64,000 nt of DNA from Prevotella sp. khp7 (GTDB lineage: Bacteria; Bacteroidota; Bacteroidia; Bacteroidales; Bacteroidaceae): the NCBI RefSeq assembly GCF_900109055.1, contig NZ_FOIV01000004.1, forward strand, positions 1 to 64,000. The letters are read 5' to 3'. Position numbers and translations under genes: made by a program. Shown piece after piece: positions 1 through 7,814 of the stretch. How positions within the stretch are numbered: the stretch's first letter is position 1; every line of letters begins with the position of its first letter. The notes under the pieces are model-generated. The model made no database searches and had not been told where the DNA came from. It saw only the letters and a program-made list of their open reading frames with translations.

Positions 1-174
1 ATAATCATTATCTGTCTCAGAACGACTATCCAAATTCAAGAAATTGAAACGGTTCGTTTCTTTCTACCCAAGAGCATCTCTGCTCTCGCTTCTTGTACTA
101 CTTCTGTCTATGTAAATCTTTCAAAGAACTCTTTCTTTTTGTGCCTCAGCCCTGTTTTTGAGCGAAAGCGAGTG
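1..174 (-). other. Leader of an rRNA operon lying beyond the left edge
   Basis: No protein gene is visible in 1-301. Read on the minus strand, this stretch has the look of an rRNA leader. A boxA-like antitermination element, GTTCTTTGAAAG, sits at 129-118. Two tight hairpins follow: AGAGCA/TGCTCT at 86-71 with a 4-nt loop, and GAAACG/CGTTTC at 60-46 with a 3-nt loop. A near-perfect promoter lies directly upstream (206-175). The rRNA genes themselves are not in the window, so this is inference from leader architecture. Confidence 0.6.
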
Positions 175-206
175 CAAAGTTACAACAAATATCAATACCA
201 TCCAAA
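175..206 (-). promoter_or_regulatory. Strong Bacteroidota-type promoter, probably of an rRNA operon
   Basis: On the minus strand TTTG (206-203) is followed by exactly 20 bp and TAACTTTG (182-175), a perfect match to the Bacteroidota TTTG-N19-21-TAnnTTTG consensus. An A/T-rich stretch lies just upstream and may act like an UP element. It drives transcription leftward into the boxA-containing leader. Confidence 0.75.
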
Positions 207-210
207 TTTT

Positions 211-251
211 TAAAAGAAAAAATTCCCAAAAACATTAAAGTTTTCGGGAAT
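211..251 (-). terminator. Rho-independent terminator after the Bax-inhibitor-like gene
   Basis: On the minus strand a 12-bp stem (251-240 with 233-222, one G-U pair, 6-nt loop) is followed by a TTTTTTCTTTT tract. It lies about 50 bp past the stop codon of the Bax-inhibitor-like gene and ends 5 bp before the -33 element of the next promoter, so it should insulate the two units. Confidence 0.8.
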
Positions 252-301
252 CATTACAAATATCACTATTCTTTATATATTATATATAATGTACGCGAGA
301 C

Positions 302-1027
302 TTATTCTCGTCGTCCAAAAATACGAAGCAAATAAATGAAGAGATTAATAAAGTCGAGATAAAGAGTCAGCGCACCAAGTAAAGCCAGCTTCTGAGCCCC
401 TTCACTTGCATCGGGCGCCATCTGCAACATATTCTTGATTTTCTGAGAATCATATGCCGTCAGTCCTACAAAGATGAGCACGCCCAGATAGCTTACCACA
501 GTCTCCAAACCAGAACTCTTGAGGAATATATTCACGATAGTGGCAATGATAATACCAATCAGTGCCATAAACAGGATCTTACCCATAGAGGTCAGATCGG
601 TCTTTGTGGTATAACCAATAAGTGCCATCACAGCAAACGTACCAGCGGTGATAAAGAACACACTGGCAATACTTGACAATGTATAAATCATGAAGATTGA
701 TGATAGCACCGCGCCATTGATGACAGAATACAGCACAAACATCAATGTAGCCGTAGTCAAAGACAACCTATTAATAGCTGCGCTAATACCTATAACCAAT
801 GCAAATTCTGCAATAAGCAAACCCCAGAAAAGGATACGATTTGTAAACAGCGTCGTCATAATACCAGGAGATGTAGCTACGCCATAAGCGGTAACGCCCG
901 TCAGGACTAGAGCCAGCGTCATCCATACATACACTTTCCGCATTAATACCGGAAAAGCTGAAGACATCGAAAGCTCCTGCTCCCGAGTCATACCATTAAA
1001 ATTCAATTCATTATAATTCATACTCAT
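302..1027 (-). CDS. Bax inhibitor-1/YccA family integral membrane protein
   Basis: The product is 241 residues, normal for the bacterial BI-1/YccA family (TMBIM-type proteins). A short polar N-terminus is followed by about seven hydrophobic segments, starting near residue 30. The C-terminal part carries the family-typical LTAYDSQKI stretch near residue 190 and ends in a charged tail. Family members act in the inner membrane as proposed cation/calcium-leak channels or modulators of the FtsH protease (YccA in E. coli); the exact role in Bacteroidota is unclear. It is a single-gene unit: its own -7 element (TACCTTTG, 1079-1072) lies upstream and a strong terminator follows. The start is the only Met preceding the hydrophobic region in frame that fits this promoter. 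Confidence 0.9.
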   Translation of the reverse strand: MSMNYNELNFNGMTREQELSMSSAFPVLMRKVYVWMTLALVLTGVTAYGVATSPGIMTTLFTNRILFWGLLIAEFALVIGISAAINRLSLTTATLMFVLYSVINGAVLSSIFMIYTLSSIASVFFITAGTFAVMALIGYTTKTDLTSMGKILFMALIGIIIATIVNIFLKSSGLETVVSYLGVLIFVGLTAYDSQKIKNMLQMAPDASEGAQKLALLGALTLYLDFINLFIYLLRIFGRRE

Positions 1028-1071
1028 AAAGTTTTCTTTGATTCAATAATCTATCTGCAAATATGATGCCA

Positions 1072-1103
1072 CAAAGGTAAACATTTACTTTTAATAAAAC
1101 ATA
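1072..1103 (-). promoter_or_regulatory. Promoter of the Bax-inhibitor-like gene
   Basis: On the minus strand TATG (1103-1100), a 20-bp spacer and TACCTTTG (1079-1072) match the Bacteroidota consensus except for one base of the -33 element. The start codon is 45 bp downstream. Confidence 0.65.
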
Positions 1104-1129
1104 AAACAGAGAGATAAAATACCGAATAA

Positions 1130-1161
1130 TTAGTATTTTTGGAACTTTTTCACTATATTTG
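1130..1161 (+). promoter_or_regulatory. Promoter of the lutABC operon
   Basis: TATATTTG at 1154-1161 is a perfect -7 element. The -33 position (TTAG, 1130-1133, 20-bp spacer) is a weaker match. The lutA start is 34 bp downstream. Confidence 0.6.
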
Positions 1162-1195
1162 TACCCACGAATAACTAAAAAATCAAACTACGAAT

Positions 1196-1933
1196 ATGAA
1201 GATTGGACTATTTATTCCCTGTTATGTAGACGTGGTATACCCGCAAGTGGGTGTTGCAGCATACAAGATACTGAAACATCTTGGGCTTGATGTGGACTAT
1301 CCTCTGAATCAGACTTGTTGCGGTCAGCCAATGGCTAACGCAGGTTTTGAGAACCAAGCCACACCTCTGGCCGAGAAGTTTGAGGAAAAATTCAAGAGCT
1401 TTGACTATGTGGTCGCACCATCAGTCAGTTGCACTGCATTTATAAAGCTGAACTATCCACGCCTTTTGAAAGGTAAGCACCAATGCACAACCTCTGATAA
1501 AATCATGGACATTGTTGAATTTCTGCATGATGTCGTCAAAGTAGACCAACGCCTAGGCACTTTTCCTCACAAGGTCAGTCTACACAATTCCTGTCATGGT
1601 GTTCGCGAACTTGGTCTGAGTTCGCCCAGTGAGAAAAATGTCCCTAAGTTCAACAAAATCAAAGATTTACTTGAACTGGTTGACGGCATTCAGGTGGTTG
1701 AGCCCGAGCGTCCCGATGAATGCTGCGGCTTTGGCGGGATGTTCGCTATTGAAGAGACAGCCATCAGTGCACAAATGGGAAGAGACAAAGTTGAACGTCA
1801 TATACAGACTGGAGCCGAATATGTGACAGGACCTGACTGTTCCTGTCTAATGCACATGGCAGGTGTTGCTAAGAAAGAAGGACTAAACATAGAATTCAAA
1901 CATGTTGTAGAGATTCTCGCAGCAGGCCTTTAA
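1196..1933 (+). CDS. lutA: LutA-type (Fe-S)-binding lactate utilization protein
   Basis: Predicted subunit A of the LutABC complex, which oxidises L-lactate to pyruvate in the cytoplasm. The 245-residue length is typical. Two CCG-type cysteine motifs of the heterodisulfide-reductase/GlpC-like family are visible: TCCGQP at residues 40-45 and ECCGFGG at 175-181. In this family these bind iron-sulfur clusters. It is the first gene of a three-gene operon: lutB starts 30 bp downstream, then lutC. The order A-B-C is the same as in Bacillus lutABC and E. coli ykgEFG. The assignment to lactate rests on family and synteny; nothing in the sequence shows the substrate directly. Confidence 0.9.
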   Translation: MKIGLFIPCYVDVVYPQVGVAAYKILKHLGLDVDYPLNQTCCGQPMANAGFENQATPLAEKFEEKFKSFDYVVAPSVSCTAFIKLNYPRLLKGKHQCTTSDKIMDIVEFLHDVVKVDQRLGTFPHKVSLHNSCHGVRELGLSSPSEKNVPKFNKIKDLLELVDGIQVVEPERPDECCGFGGMFAIEETAISAQMGRDKVERHIQTGAEYVTGPDCSCLMHMAGVAKKEGLNIEFKHVVEILAAGL

Positions 1934-1963
1934 CGATATAGTATAATTAAATAAGGTAAAGAC

Positions 1964-3337
1964 ATGAGTACATCACATAGTAAAGCGGCAAAAGAGTTCC
2001 TAAAGAACCAGACATACGCCAAGTGGCATGACGCCACCTTCTGGTCAGTGCGCACCAAACGTGACAATATGGCATACGGCTTAGACGAGTGGGAGCAACT
2101 GCGCGAGAAGGCCAGTGCCATTAAGCGCCATACCATTACTCACCTAGACGAATACCTCGATCAATTCTCTACCAATGCAGAGAAGAACGGCTGTATCGTT
2201 CATTGGGCCAAGGATGCAGAAGAATTCAACGAGATTGTATATGGCATTTTAAAACAGCACAATGTGAAGAAGATGGTTAAGTCGAAGTCAATGCTCACAG
2301 AGGAATGCGACATGAACCCTTACTTAGAGTCGAAAGGCATTGAGGTCGTAGAGACTGATCTCGGAGAACGCATCATTCAATTGAAGGGTCAAAAGCCGAG
2401 TCATATTGTGATGCCAGCCATCCATCTGAATCACGACGACGTAGGCGAGCTGTTTGAAGAAAAAGGCATCTCAACCGAGAAAGGCAACCACGACCCAACA
2501 TACCTTACCTACAGAGCTCGTCTGAGTTTGCGTAATGAGTTTCTTACAGCCGATGCCGGCATGACTGGCGCTAACTTTGGTATAGCGTCTACTGGTGACA
2601 TTGTGGTCTGTACCAATGAAGGTAATGCCGACATGTCGACTTCATGCCCCAAACTGCACATCGCCGCCATCGGACTTGAGAAGGTCATCCCCGACTATGA
2701 TTGTTTGGCAGTTTTCCAGCGTATGCTATGCCGAGCAGGTACTGGACAACCGACAACAACCTATACCAGTCACTTCCGCAAAGCTCGCCCCACAGCAGCC
2801 CCCATGCATATCATTTTGGTGGACAACGGGCGAAGTGAGTGGATTGGCAATCCCGACCACTGGGAAGCACTGAAATGCATCCGTTGCGGTTCGTGCATGA
2901 ACAGCTGCCCTGTATACCGTCGCAGTGGTGGTTATAGCTATAGCTATTTCATCCCAGGTCCCATCGGTATCAACCTCGGTATGCTGCGTAATCCTCAGGA
3001 GCACTCTGGCAACGTGAGTGCCTGCACGCTCTGTAACAGTTGTCAAACCGTCTGTCCGGCCAAAGTCAATCTGGGCGACCAGATTTATATGTGGCGCCAG
3101 CAACTTGACGATTTTGGCACAGCCAATCCTGAAAAGAAACTGATATGTAAAGGAATGGGAGTGCTCTATGGCAGTAGCGGTGTTTACAATACCGCTACCT
3201 CAATGGCCTTCATGGCAAACTTCATCCCATCACCTCTGATGAACATAAAACTGAACCCATGGGCTGAGGGACATGAGATGATGAAATTCCCAAAGGAGAC
3301 GTTCCATTCATTGTGGAAAAAAGGAAAAGTGAAGTAA
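1964..3337 (+). CDS. lutB: LutB-type ferredoxin-like iron-sulfur protein
   Basis: Predicted iron-sulfur subunit of LutABC (E. coli YkgF type), 457 residues. The N-terminal two thirds form the LUD domain found in LutB and LutC. Two 4Fe-4S ferredoxin-like cysteine clusters follow: CIRCGSCMNSCP starting at residue 305 and CTLCNSCQTVCP starting at residue 354. They should carry electrons from lactate oxidation towards the respiratory chain. The gene lies between lutA (30-bp gap) and lutC (12-bp gap). Length and motif order match the family, with no sign of damage. Confidence 0.92.
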   Translation: MSTSHSKAAKEFLKNQTYAKWHDATFWSVRTKRDNMAYGLDEWEQLREKASAIKRHTITHLDEYLDQFSTNAEKNGCIVHWAKDAEEFNEIVYGILKQHNVKKMVKSKSMLTEECDMNPYLESKGIEVVETDLGERIIQLKGQKPSHIVMPAIHLNHDDVGELFEEKGISTEKGNHDPTYLTYRARLSLRNEFLTADAGMTGANFGIASTGDIVVCTNEGNADMSTSCPKLHIAAIGLEKVIPDYDCLAVFQRMLCRAGTGQPTTTYTSHFRKARPTAAPMHIILVDNGRSEWIGNPDHWEALKCIRCGSCMNSCPVYRRSGGYSYSYFIPGPIGINLGMLRNPQEHSGNVSACTLCNSCQTVCPAKVNLGDQIYMWRQQLDDFGTANPEKKLICKGMGVLYGSSGVYNTATSMAFMANFIPSPLMNIKLNPWAEGHEMMKFPKETFHSLWKKGKVK

Positions 3338-3349
3338 TAAATTGGAGTT

Positions 3350-3943
3350 ATGAGTAACAAAGACGATATACTGAAGAAATACAGGGCGAATGTCAAAGAG
3401 AAGTTCGACATGCCCGACCTGAGTGATATCAAGGCCATCACTTACCCCAACCCGTTGGTGCAGTTCGTTAAGATGAGTGAGATGGTGGGCGGACAAGTGA
3501 TAGAGGTCGACCCAGAACGTGATGTAAATGCACTCATCCGTGAGTTGTTCCCTGATGCCAAGGAGATTGCATCAAACCTTCCAGAGATCACCATCGCCAC
3601 ACGTAATCCTGACACCGTTGAGCGTGCTCGCGACCTGAACGGCACGGATGTTGGCGTGATTCGTGGCAAGTTCGGTGTGGCAGAGAATGGCTGCATCTGG
3701 ATTCCCCAGACCATGAAAGAGAAGGCCGTCTGCTTTATCTCAGAAAACCTGATTATCCTGCTGCCGAAGAGCCAGATTGTGAACAACATGCACGAGGCCT
3801 ACACGCGCATCGAGTTCGACAAAGAGTACGATGGCTACGGCGTGTTTATCAGTGGCCCCTCAAAGACAGCCGATATTGCCCAAGTCCTGGTGATGGGTGC
3901 CCAAGCCGCCCGCAGCGCCACCATCCTACTCATGCCGGAGTAA
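3350..3943 (+). CDS. lutC: LutC-type LUD-domain protein
   Basis: Predicted third component of the lactate-oxidising LutABC complex, 197 residues, a single LUD (DUF162) domain as in Bacillus LutC and E. coli YkgG. The C-terminal half has the typical GxGVFISGPSKTADI segment near residues 162-177. It is the last gene of the operon and is followed directly by a terminator. Together the three genes should let the cell use lactate as electron donor or carbon source. Confidence 0.9.
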   Translation: MSNKDDILKKYRANVKEKFDMPDLSDIKAITYPNPLVQFVKMSEMVGGQVIEVDPERDVNALIRELFPDAKEIASNLPEITIATRNPDTVERARDLNGTDVGVIRGKFGVAENGCIWIPQTMKEKAVCFISENLIILLPKSQIVNNMHEAYTRIEFDKEYDGYGVFISGPSKTADIAQVLVMGAQAARSATILLMPE

Positions 3944-3954
3944 AAGAATCAAAG

Positions 3955-3983
3955 AGGTTGATGATTTCATCGACCTTTTTTTT
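3955..3983. terminator. Terminator between lutC and the convergent membrane-protein gene
   Basis: An imperfect 10-bp inverted repeat, AGGTTGATGA with TCATCGACCT (3955-3976, one G-U pair), is followed on the plus strand by an 8-T run (3976-3983). It lies 12 bp after the lutC stop. The minus-strand gene ends at 3989, so it may serve both directions, though only the plus strand has the T run. Confidence 0.75.
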
Positions 3984-3988
3984 CAACC

Positions 3989-4342
3989 TCACAGAGAACT
4001 GTCCTCAGTGAGGTTGCGGCGGGAGAGCCAATGGTTCACCAGAGCGAAGAAAAGCAGGCAGAAAAGCGTTGGCAAGACGAGAGCAAACGCTTCTGGCTCG
4101 CTGCAGACGCTCACTAAAGAATGCCAAAGCATATCGCCGATTAAGTAGAGAATGGCACTAATACCAGCAAGAGATACGGCTATGGTCGTGACAATGGCAA
4201 TGACATGCTGACGACGCTCCTCCAAACGTTGTTCTTCCTTGATACGACGCATGGTGAGATATGGGAAGTTGGATGGCAGTTTCCTTGGCTCTTCGGGAGC
4301 AAGAGCTTTCATCAATGCACGATCTTTAGTTGTTTGTTCCAT
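3989..4342 (-). CDS. Small two-helix membrane protein, candidate anti-sigma factor
   Basis: 117 residues; family not recognised with confidence. The N-terminal 45 residues are polar and charged and contain the stretch LPSNFPYLTM near 22-31. Two hydrophobic helices follow at about 47-72 and 84-105, then a short charged tail. Its start overlaps the end of the ECF sigma gene by 17 bp, so the two are co-transcribed and probably translationally coupled. Small membrane proteins encoded directly after an ECF sigma factor are often its anti-sigma factor, with the cytoplasmic N-terminus holding the sigma. That role is inferred only from position and topology. Confidence 0.65.
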   Translation of the reverse strand: MEQTTKDRALMKALAPEEPRKLPSNFPYLTMRRIKEEQRLEERRQHVIAIVTTIAVSLAGISAILYLIGDMLWHSLVSVCSEPEAFALVLPTLFCLLFFALVNHWLSRRNLTEDSSL

Positions 4343-4865
4343 GTTTCATGAGTAAATAAAGTTTGCGTCGAATACGATGCAGGCGGGTTGCCAATGTGTT
4401 TGGCTCAGCATCGAGGATATAGGCAATGTCGCTGAACGGACGATTGTCGTAATAATAGAGCGTGATAAGAGTCTGCTCATCGGGCTTTAGCAGTGTGATA
4501 GCCCGGCGCAGTTCCTCGATACGGGATTCATCGTCGAGGGTTTCATCAACTTCTGTGTCCGTCAATTTTGGCAGGTCCTCCATACTGAGGTATTTGATGC
4601 GCCGTTTTCTCAACCACGATATCGTAGTAGTGTAGGCAATCCTGCAGATCCATGTAGAAAAAGAAGCGTGGCCGGCAAACGTCTCCAACCGATTGAAAGC
4701 ACGGACGAAAGCGTCTTGAACCAGTTCCTCTGCGTCTTCCTGTTGTGGTACGAGGCGTACCACAATGGCAAAGGCTTCCTGGCTATAACGCTCTAAGAAA
4801 TAGCCGAAGTCCTCGGCATGACCGTCGAGGATTCGGGCTATTAATTCTTTTTCGTCCGTCTGCAT
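4326..4865 (-). CDS. ECF-family RNA polymerase sigma factor
   Basis: 179 residues, typical ECF length. Region 2 spans about residues 20-90 (DAEELVQDAFVRAF core, then FSTWICRIAY for region 2.4). Region 4 spans about 115-168 with the helix-turn-helix around LKPDEQTLITLYY and AEPNTLATRLHRIRRKL. It directs RNA polymerase to alternative promoters. The gene sits between two small membrane-protein genes (3-bp gap upstream, 17-bp overlap downstream), so signal input through the membrane is likely. A candidate ECF-type promoter at 5378-5350 in front of the operon suggests autoregulation. Confidence 0.92.
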   Translation of the reverse strand: MQTDEKELIARILDGHAEDFGYFLERYSQEAFAIVVRLVPQQEDAEELVQDAFVRAFNRLETFAGHASFSTWICRIAYTTTISWLRKRRIKYLSMEDLPKLTDTEVDETLDDESRIEELRRAITLLKPDEQTLITLYYYDNRPFSDIAYILDAEPNTLATRLHRIRRKLYLLMKHGTNN

Positions 4866-4868
4866 CGG

Positions 4869-5297
4869 TTAGACCTGGAATTCGTCGGTTTTCTTCTCCT
4901 CAGGATGTTCTGCTTTTCTCTCAGCCCTGTAGGACAACAGCAGGCCGATACCGCCACAGATGCAGATGCAGGCCACATAGACAATACCTCCAACTACACT
5001 GTGATAACGCCAAACGTTGTCGAAATTACTGGCATATTGTCCGTAAGTAGCCATCATGTTGATGAGGAATCCGAACAAGAATCCGCAACCTGCACCCAAC
5101 ATCAGCCACCCGACGCGCAGGGCCGTGAACTTGTTGCCGCTGTTGTAGAGGTTGATACCCTTGAAATCGGTGTTAGAGATCTCAGTGATTTTGTTGATCA
5201 GCATCAGTCGTTCGCGCTTGCGGACAAACAACTCAACAACTTTGTAGATACAACCAAAAATGATGGCACATACCAGGGGAGCTGTAATCCAATCCAT
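4869..5297 (-). CDS. DUF6249-like membrane protein of the ECF operon
   Basis: 142 residues. Three hydrophobic segments are visible: residues 5-25, 60-85 (LMLGAGCGFLFGFLI) and 100-125. The linker at about 28-55 is polar, with the stretch ISNTDFKGINLYN, and the tail is charged. It resembles the DUF6249 proteins that accompany ECF sigma factors in Bacteroidota, but that identification is from memory of the pattern. It is the first gene of the ECF operon, 3 bp before the sigma gene. It may be part of the sensing or anti-sigma machinery or simply a target of the sigma factor. Confidence 0.7.
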   Translation of the reverse strand: MDWITAPLVCAIIFGCIYKVVELFVRKRERLMLINKITEISNTDFKGINLYNSGNKFTALRVGWLMLGAGCGFLFGFLINMMATYGQYASNFDNVWRYHSVVGGIVYVACICICGGIGLLLSYRAERKAEHPEEKKTDEFQV

Positions 5298-5349
5298 AAT
5301 CGTAATGTTTTTTAAATTGTTAATGTTCTGTTTACATGTCTCTACTTAG

Positions 5350-5378
5350 TTAGACGCATGTTTTTGTGTGATATTACA
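5350..5378 (-). promoter_or_regulatory. Candidate ECF-sigma-dependent promoter
   Basis: On the minus strand TGTAAT (5378-5373) is followed by a 16-bp spacer and CGTCTAA (5356-5350). This is the layout of ECF-type promoters (-35 TGTAAC-like, -10 CGTC-like). It lies 3 bp past the stop codon of the upstream aminotransferase gene and about 52 bp before the start of the ECF operon. No TAnnTTTG housekeeping element is seen in this gap. Confidence 0.5.
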
Positions 5379-5380
5379 CT

Positions 5381-6475
5381 TTATGAGAAAAAATTTAGGG
5401 CCTGGATGATGGTGGCGACCTCTTCGTCTGTCAAAGCCTGATGACAAGGGATGCTCAACTCCTCGTTATGGATTTGTTCGGTGATGGGTAATGAAAGATG
5501 ATTCCAATGGTCATAGCACTTCTGTTTGTGGGGAGGTATGGGGTAATGGATCTGGGTTTCTATGCCGTTTTCAGCAAGGTATTGCTGCAACTGGTCGCGC
5601 TGCTCGCAAAAAATGGGGAAGATATGCCACACGCAATCCCTATCAGACTGAGGAATGCGGATCAGAGGATTCTCCACCTTATTAATATATAGGGAAGCTA
5701 TCTCTTTACGGCGCTGGTTGTCGGCATCGATATGTTTCAGTTTGACGTCAAGCATAGCTGACTGGATTTCATCGATACGCGAGTTTCGCCCCTGATAGTC
5801 ATGTATGTATTTCTGACGACACCCATAACTTCCAAGTGCTACTACTACCTCAGCCAAATCATCATCATCTGTGGTTACAGCCCCGGCATCACCCAACGCA
5901 CCAAGATTCTTACCCGGATAGAAGCTATGCCCTGCAGCATCACCTAGAGAGCCCGTTCGCCGTTCTCCAAAAACACATCCGTGAGCCTGGGCATTGTCCT
6001 CAATCAATTTCAACTGATACTTCTGACATATCTGTCCTATACGAGTCGTATAGGCACATCGACCATAAAGATGGACTATCATGACGGCCTTGGTACGCTC
6101 TGTAATTGCAGCTTCAATTCGGGCATCATCTATTTGCAACGTGTCGAATCTTGGTTCAACCAATACCGGTTTCAACCCACACTGCGTAATGGAAAGTATT
6201 GAAGCAATATATGTATTAGCTGGTACGATAACCTCATCTCCCGACTGCATGACACCCAACTCCATATAACCACGGAGTATCAGCATCAGAGAATCCAACC
6301 CGTTGCCACAACCGATGCAGTGGCGACTGCCGATATATTTCGCATAATGTACCTCGAAACGTTTAGTCGCCTCGCCTTTCAGATACCATCCACTATCCAG
6401 CACATCATTTACAGCCTGGCGCAATTCCGCATCATGCTTGTCATTAATGAGTTTCAAATCGAGATATCTGATCAT
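5381..6475 (-). CDS. DegT/DnrJ/EryC1/StrS sugar aminotransferase, QdtB/FdtB-like
   Basis: A PLP-dependent aminotransferase of nucleotide-sugar pathways, 364 residues. The PLP-binding lysine is in the FYPGKNLG motif and the upstream EDNAQAHG motif is present. Given RmlB and a QdtA/FdtA-type 3,4-ketoisomerase in the same operon, the likely reaction is transamination of dTDP-3-keto-6-deoxyhexose to the 3-amino sugar (Fuc3N or Qui3N type). The start at 6475 is preferred over 6484 because it makes a 4-bp ATGA overlap with the preceding GNAT gene and gives the family-typical MIRYLDL N-terminus. It is the last gene of the long operon. Confidence 0.88.
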   Translation of the reverse strand: MIRYLDLKLINDKHDAELRQAVNDVLDSGWYLKGEATKRFEVHYAKYIGSRHCIGCGNGLDSLMLILRGYMELGVMQSGDEVIVPANTYIASILSITQCGLKPVLVEPRFDTLQIDDARIEAAITERTKAVMIVHLYGRCAYTTRIGQICQKYQLKLIEDNAQAHGCVFGERRTGSLGDAAGHSFYPGKNLGALGDAGAVTTDDDDLAEVVVALGSYGCRQKYIHDYQGRNSRIDEIQSAMLDVKLKHIDADNQRRKEIASLYINKVENPLIRIPQSDRDCVWHIFPIFCEQRDQLQQYLAENGIETQIHYPIPPHKQKCYDHWNHLSLPITEQIHNEELSIPCHQALTDEEVATIIQALNFFS

Positions 6476-7413
6476 AGCGTCCATTCATATGTATCATAAC
6501 AAACAGCTCGGGCGCCGAAGCCCTCTTTCTGGGACATCAACGACCCATTGAGGTCGTAGCTGTACCCTAAAGTAGACTTCCCGAAATCGAAGAAATCGCT
6601 CTCCTGAGGAAAATCCGTTTTCAATATGCGCTCATACAGAGCATCCACTGCGTGAAGATGCTTGCCTTCAGGTGTAGAGGCAATGTATTGCGAATGCATG
6701 GTCTTTCCACAGAGATATAACACCGTACCTCCTAGCATCTCACCATCTTTTGTGGCCGTATAAAGTCGTATATGCAGAGGAAAGCGCTCTCTCAAAAGGA
6801 GCATCTCATTCAGCGTATGCACAGGCAACAGTCCATACCTTGTCTGGAGATTTTCAGTCAGGATATGCCAGAAAGTATGATAATCATCGTTCTGACTAAC
6901 AACGACACCATTTCTGCAGGCCTTATTAGCTGCATAACGACGGTCACGACGCCACGCCAGACTATCCGTTGACGGAATGACAGAAGACACGTCGCGCCCT
7001 GTTAAACGGGCCTGACACACAACGAAAAGCGCATAAAGATCTTCCTCAGAAGGCAATGAATGGTAGATCCAAGGTACAGGTTTATACACCACCTGTCTGA
7101 ATCCGACAGTGCGAAGAGAGTCATTCATTTCACGAAACAGCTGGCATACACTCTCTGTCGTAGCACGCCCATCTGTTACCAGTCCCCCGTAAGTCAGTCC
7201 CTGATGAGAATAAAGCACACCATCTCTGGCATTGGCAGGCAAGAGAGCGAAAAGCCCTTTCGCGTCGTAGAACATCAGCGAATGATCGTTGAAACGGTCT
7301 GAATGGTAGTCCATGTATCCACGATCAAACAGAAACGTACCATTCTTCGACATTGCGACAAATCGGTTCCATTCGTCTGCACAGTCAGGCGTATATCGCT
7401 TTATCTCGAACAT
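6472..7413 (-). CDS. GNAT/FemAB-like acyltransferase in the amino-sugar operon
   Basis: 313 residues, resembling the GNAT/FemAB-type acyltransferases found in surface-polysaccharide operons. The fold-typical region is in the C-terminal half: RLYTATKDGEMLGGTVLY near 236-253, then a HAVDALYERIL helix. It sits between the ketoisomerase and the aminotransferase, overlapping the former by 13 bp and the latter by 4 bp. Fuc3NAc and Qui3NAc pathways usually have a left-handed-beta-helix N-acetyltransferase (FdtC/QdtC) at this point. None is present here, so this protein may acylate the new amino group, possibly with a group other than acetyl. The substrate is inference. Confidence 0.75.
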   Translation of the reverse strand: MFEIKRYTPDCADEWNRFVAMSKNGTFLFDRGYMDYHSDRFNDHSLMFYDAKGLFALLPANARDGVLYSHQGLTYGGLVTDGRATTESVCQLFREMNDSLRTVGFRQVVYKPVPWIYHSLPSEEDLYALFVVCQARLTGRDVSSVIPSTDSLAWRRDRRYAANKACRNGVVVSQNDDYHTFWHILTENLQTRYGLLPVHTLNEMLLLRERFPLHIRLYTATKDGEMLGGTVLYLCGKTMHSQYIASTPEGKHLHAVDALYERILKTDFPQESDFFDFGKSTLGYSYDLNGSLMSQKEGFGARAVCYDTYEWTL

Positions 7414-7814
7414 CCTATGTATTTCAGGAACTCATCGTAATCATAGATATAATCCTCTTCATCGAAATGTTCAGAGGCAAGTACGAGACATACAGCGCCA
7501 GAAGAGAAATCATCCAGCGTACGCCAGATATCAGTGTCAATCAACAGTCCCTGATAAGGATGATTCAGAAGCACCGTCTTTCGTTCATAGCCATTGTCGA
7601 GTGTTACGTGGAAAGAGCCGCTTAACGCAACAACGAACTGGCGCAGGCGCTTATGGGCGTGTCCGCCACGGCTACCGCCACCAGGAACATCATAAACCCA
7701 ATAAGCCCGTTTGATGTCGAACGGAACAATATCCAGACCCTCGGCAACTGTTAGGTTACCACGAGGGTCTGTAATCTTTGGCAGGTCGAATATCTTAATG
7801 TCCAAGCTTGGCAT
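7401..7814 (-). CDS. QdtA/FdtA-type dTDP-sugar 3,4-ketoisomerase (cupin)
   Basis: 137 residues, a single cupin of the FdtA/QdtA/WxcM-C family. The GGHAHKR motif near residues 50-56 holds the conserved histidines thought to act in catalysis. It isomerises dTDP-4-keto-6-deoxyglucose, made by RmlB, to the 3-keto form used by the following aminotransferase. FdtA and QdtA differ in C4 stereochemistry (galacto or gluco product), which cannot be decided here. The gene overlaps the end of purT by 20 bp, a sign of tight coupling. Confidence 0.88.
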   Translation of the reverse strand: MPSLDIKIFDLPKITDPRGNLTVAEGLDIVPFDIKRAYWVYDVPGGGSRGGHAHKRLRQFVVALSGSFHVTLDNGYERKTVLLNHPYQGLLIDTDIWRTLDDFSSGAVCLVLASEHFDEEDYIYDYDEFLKYIGCSR

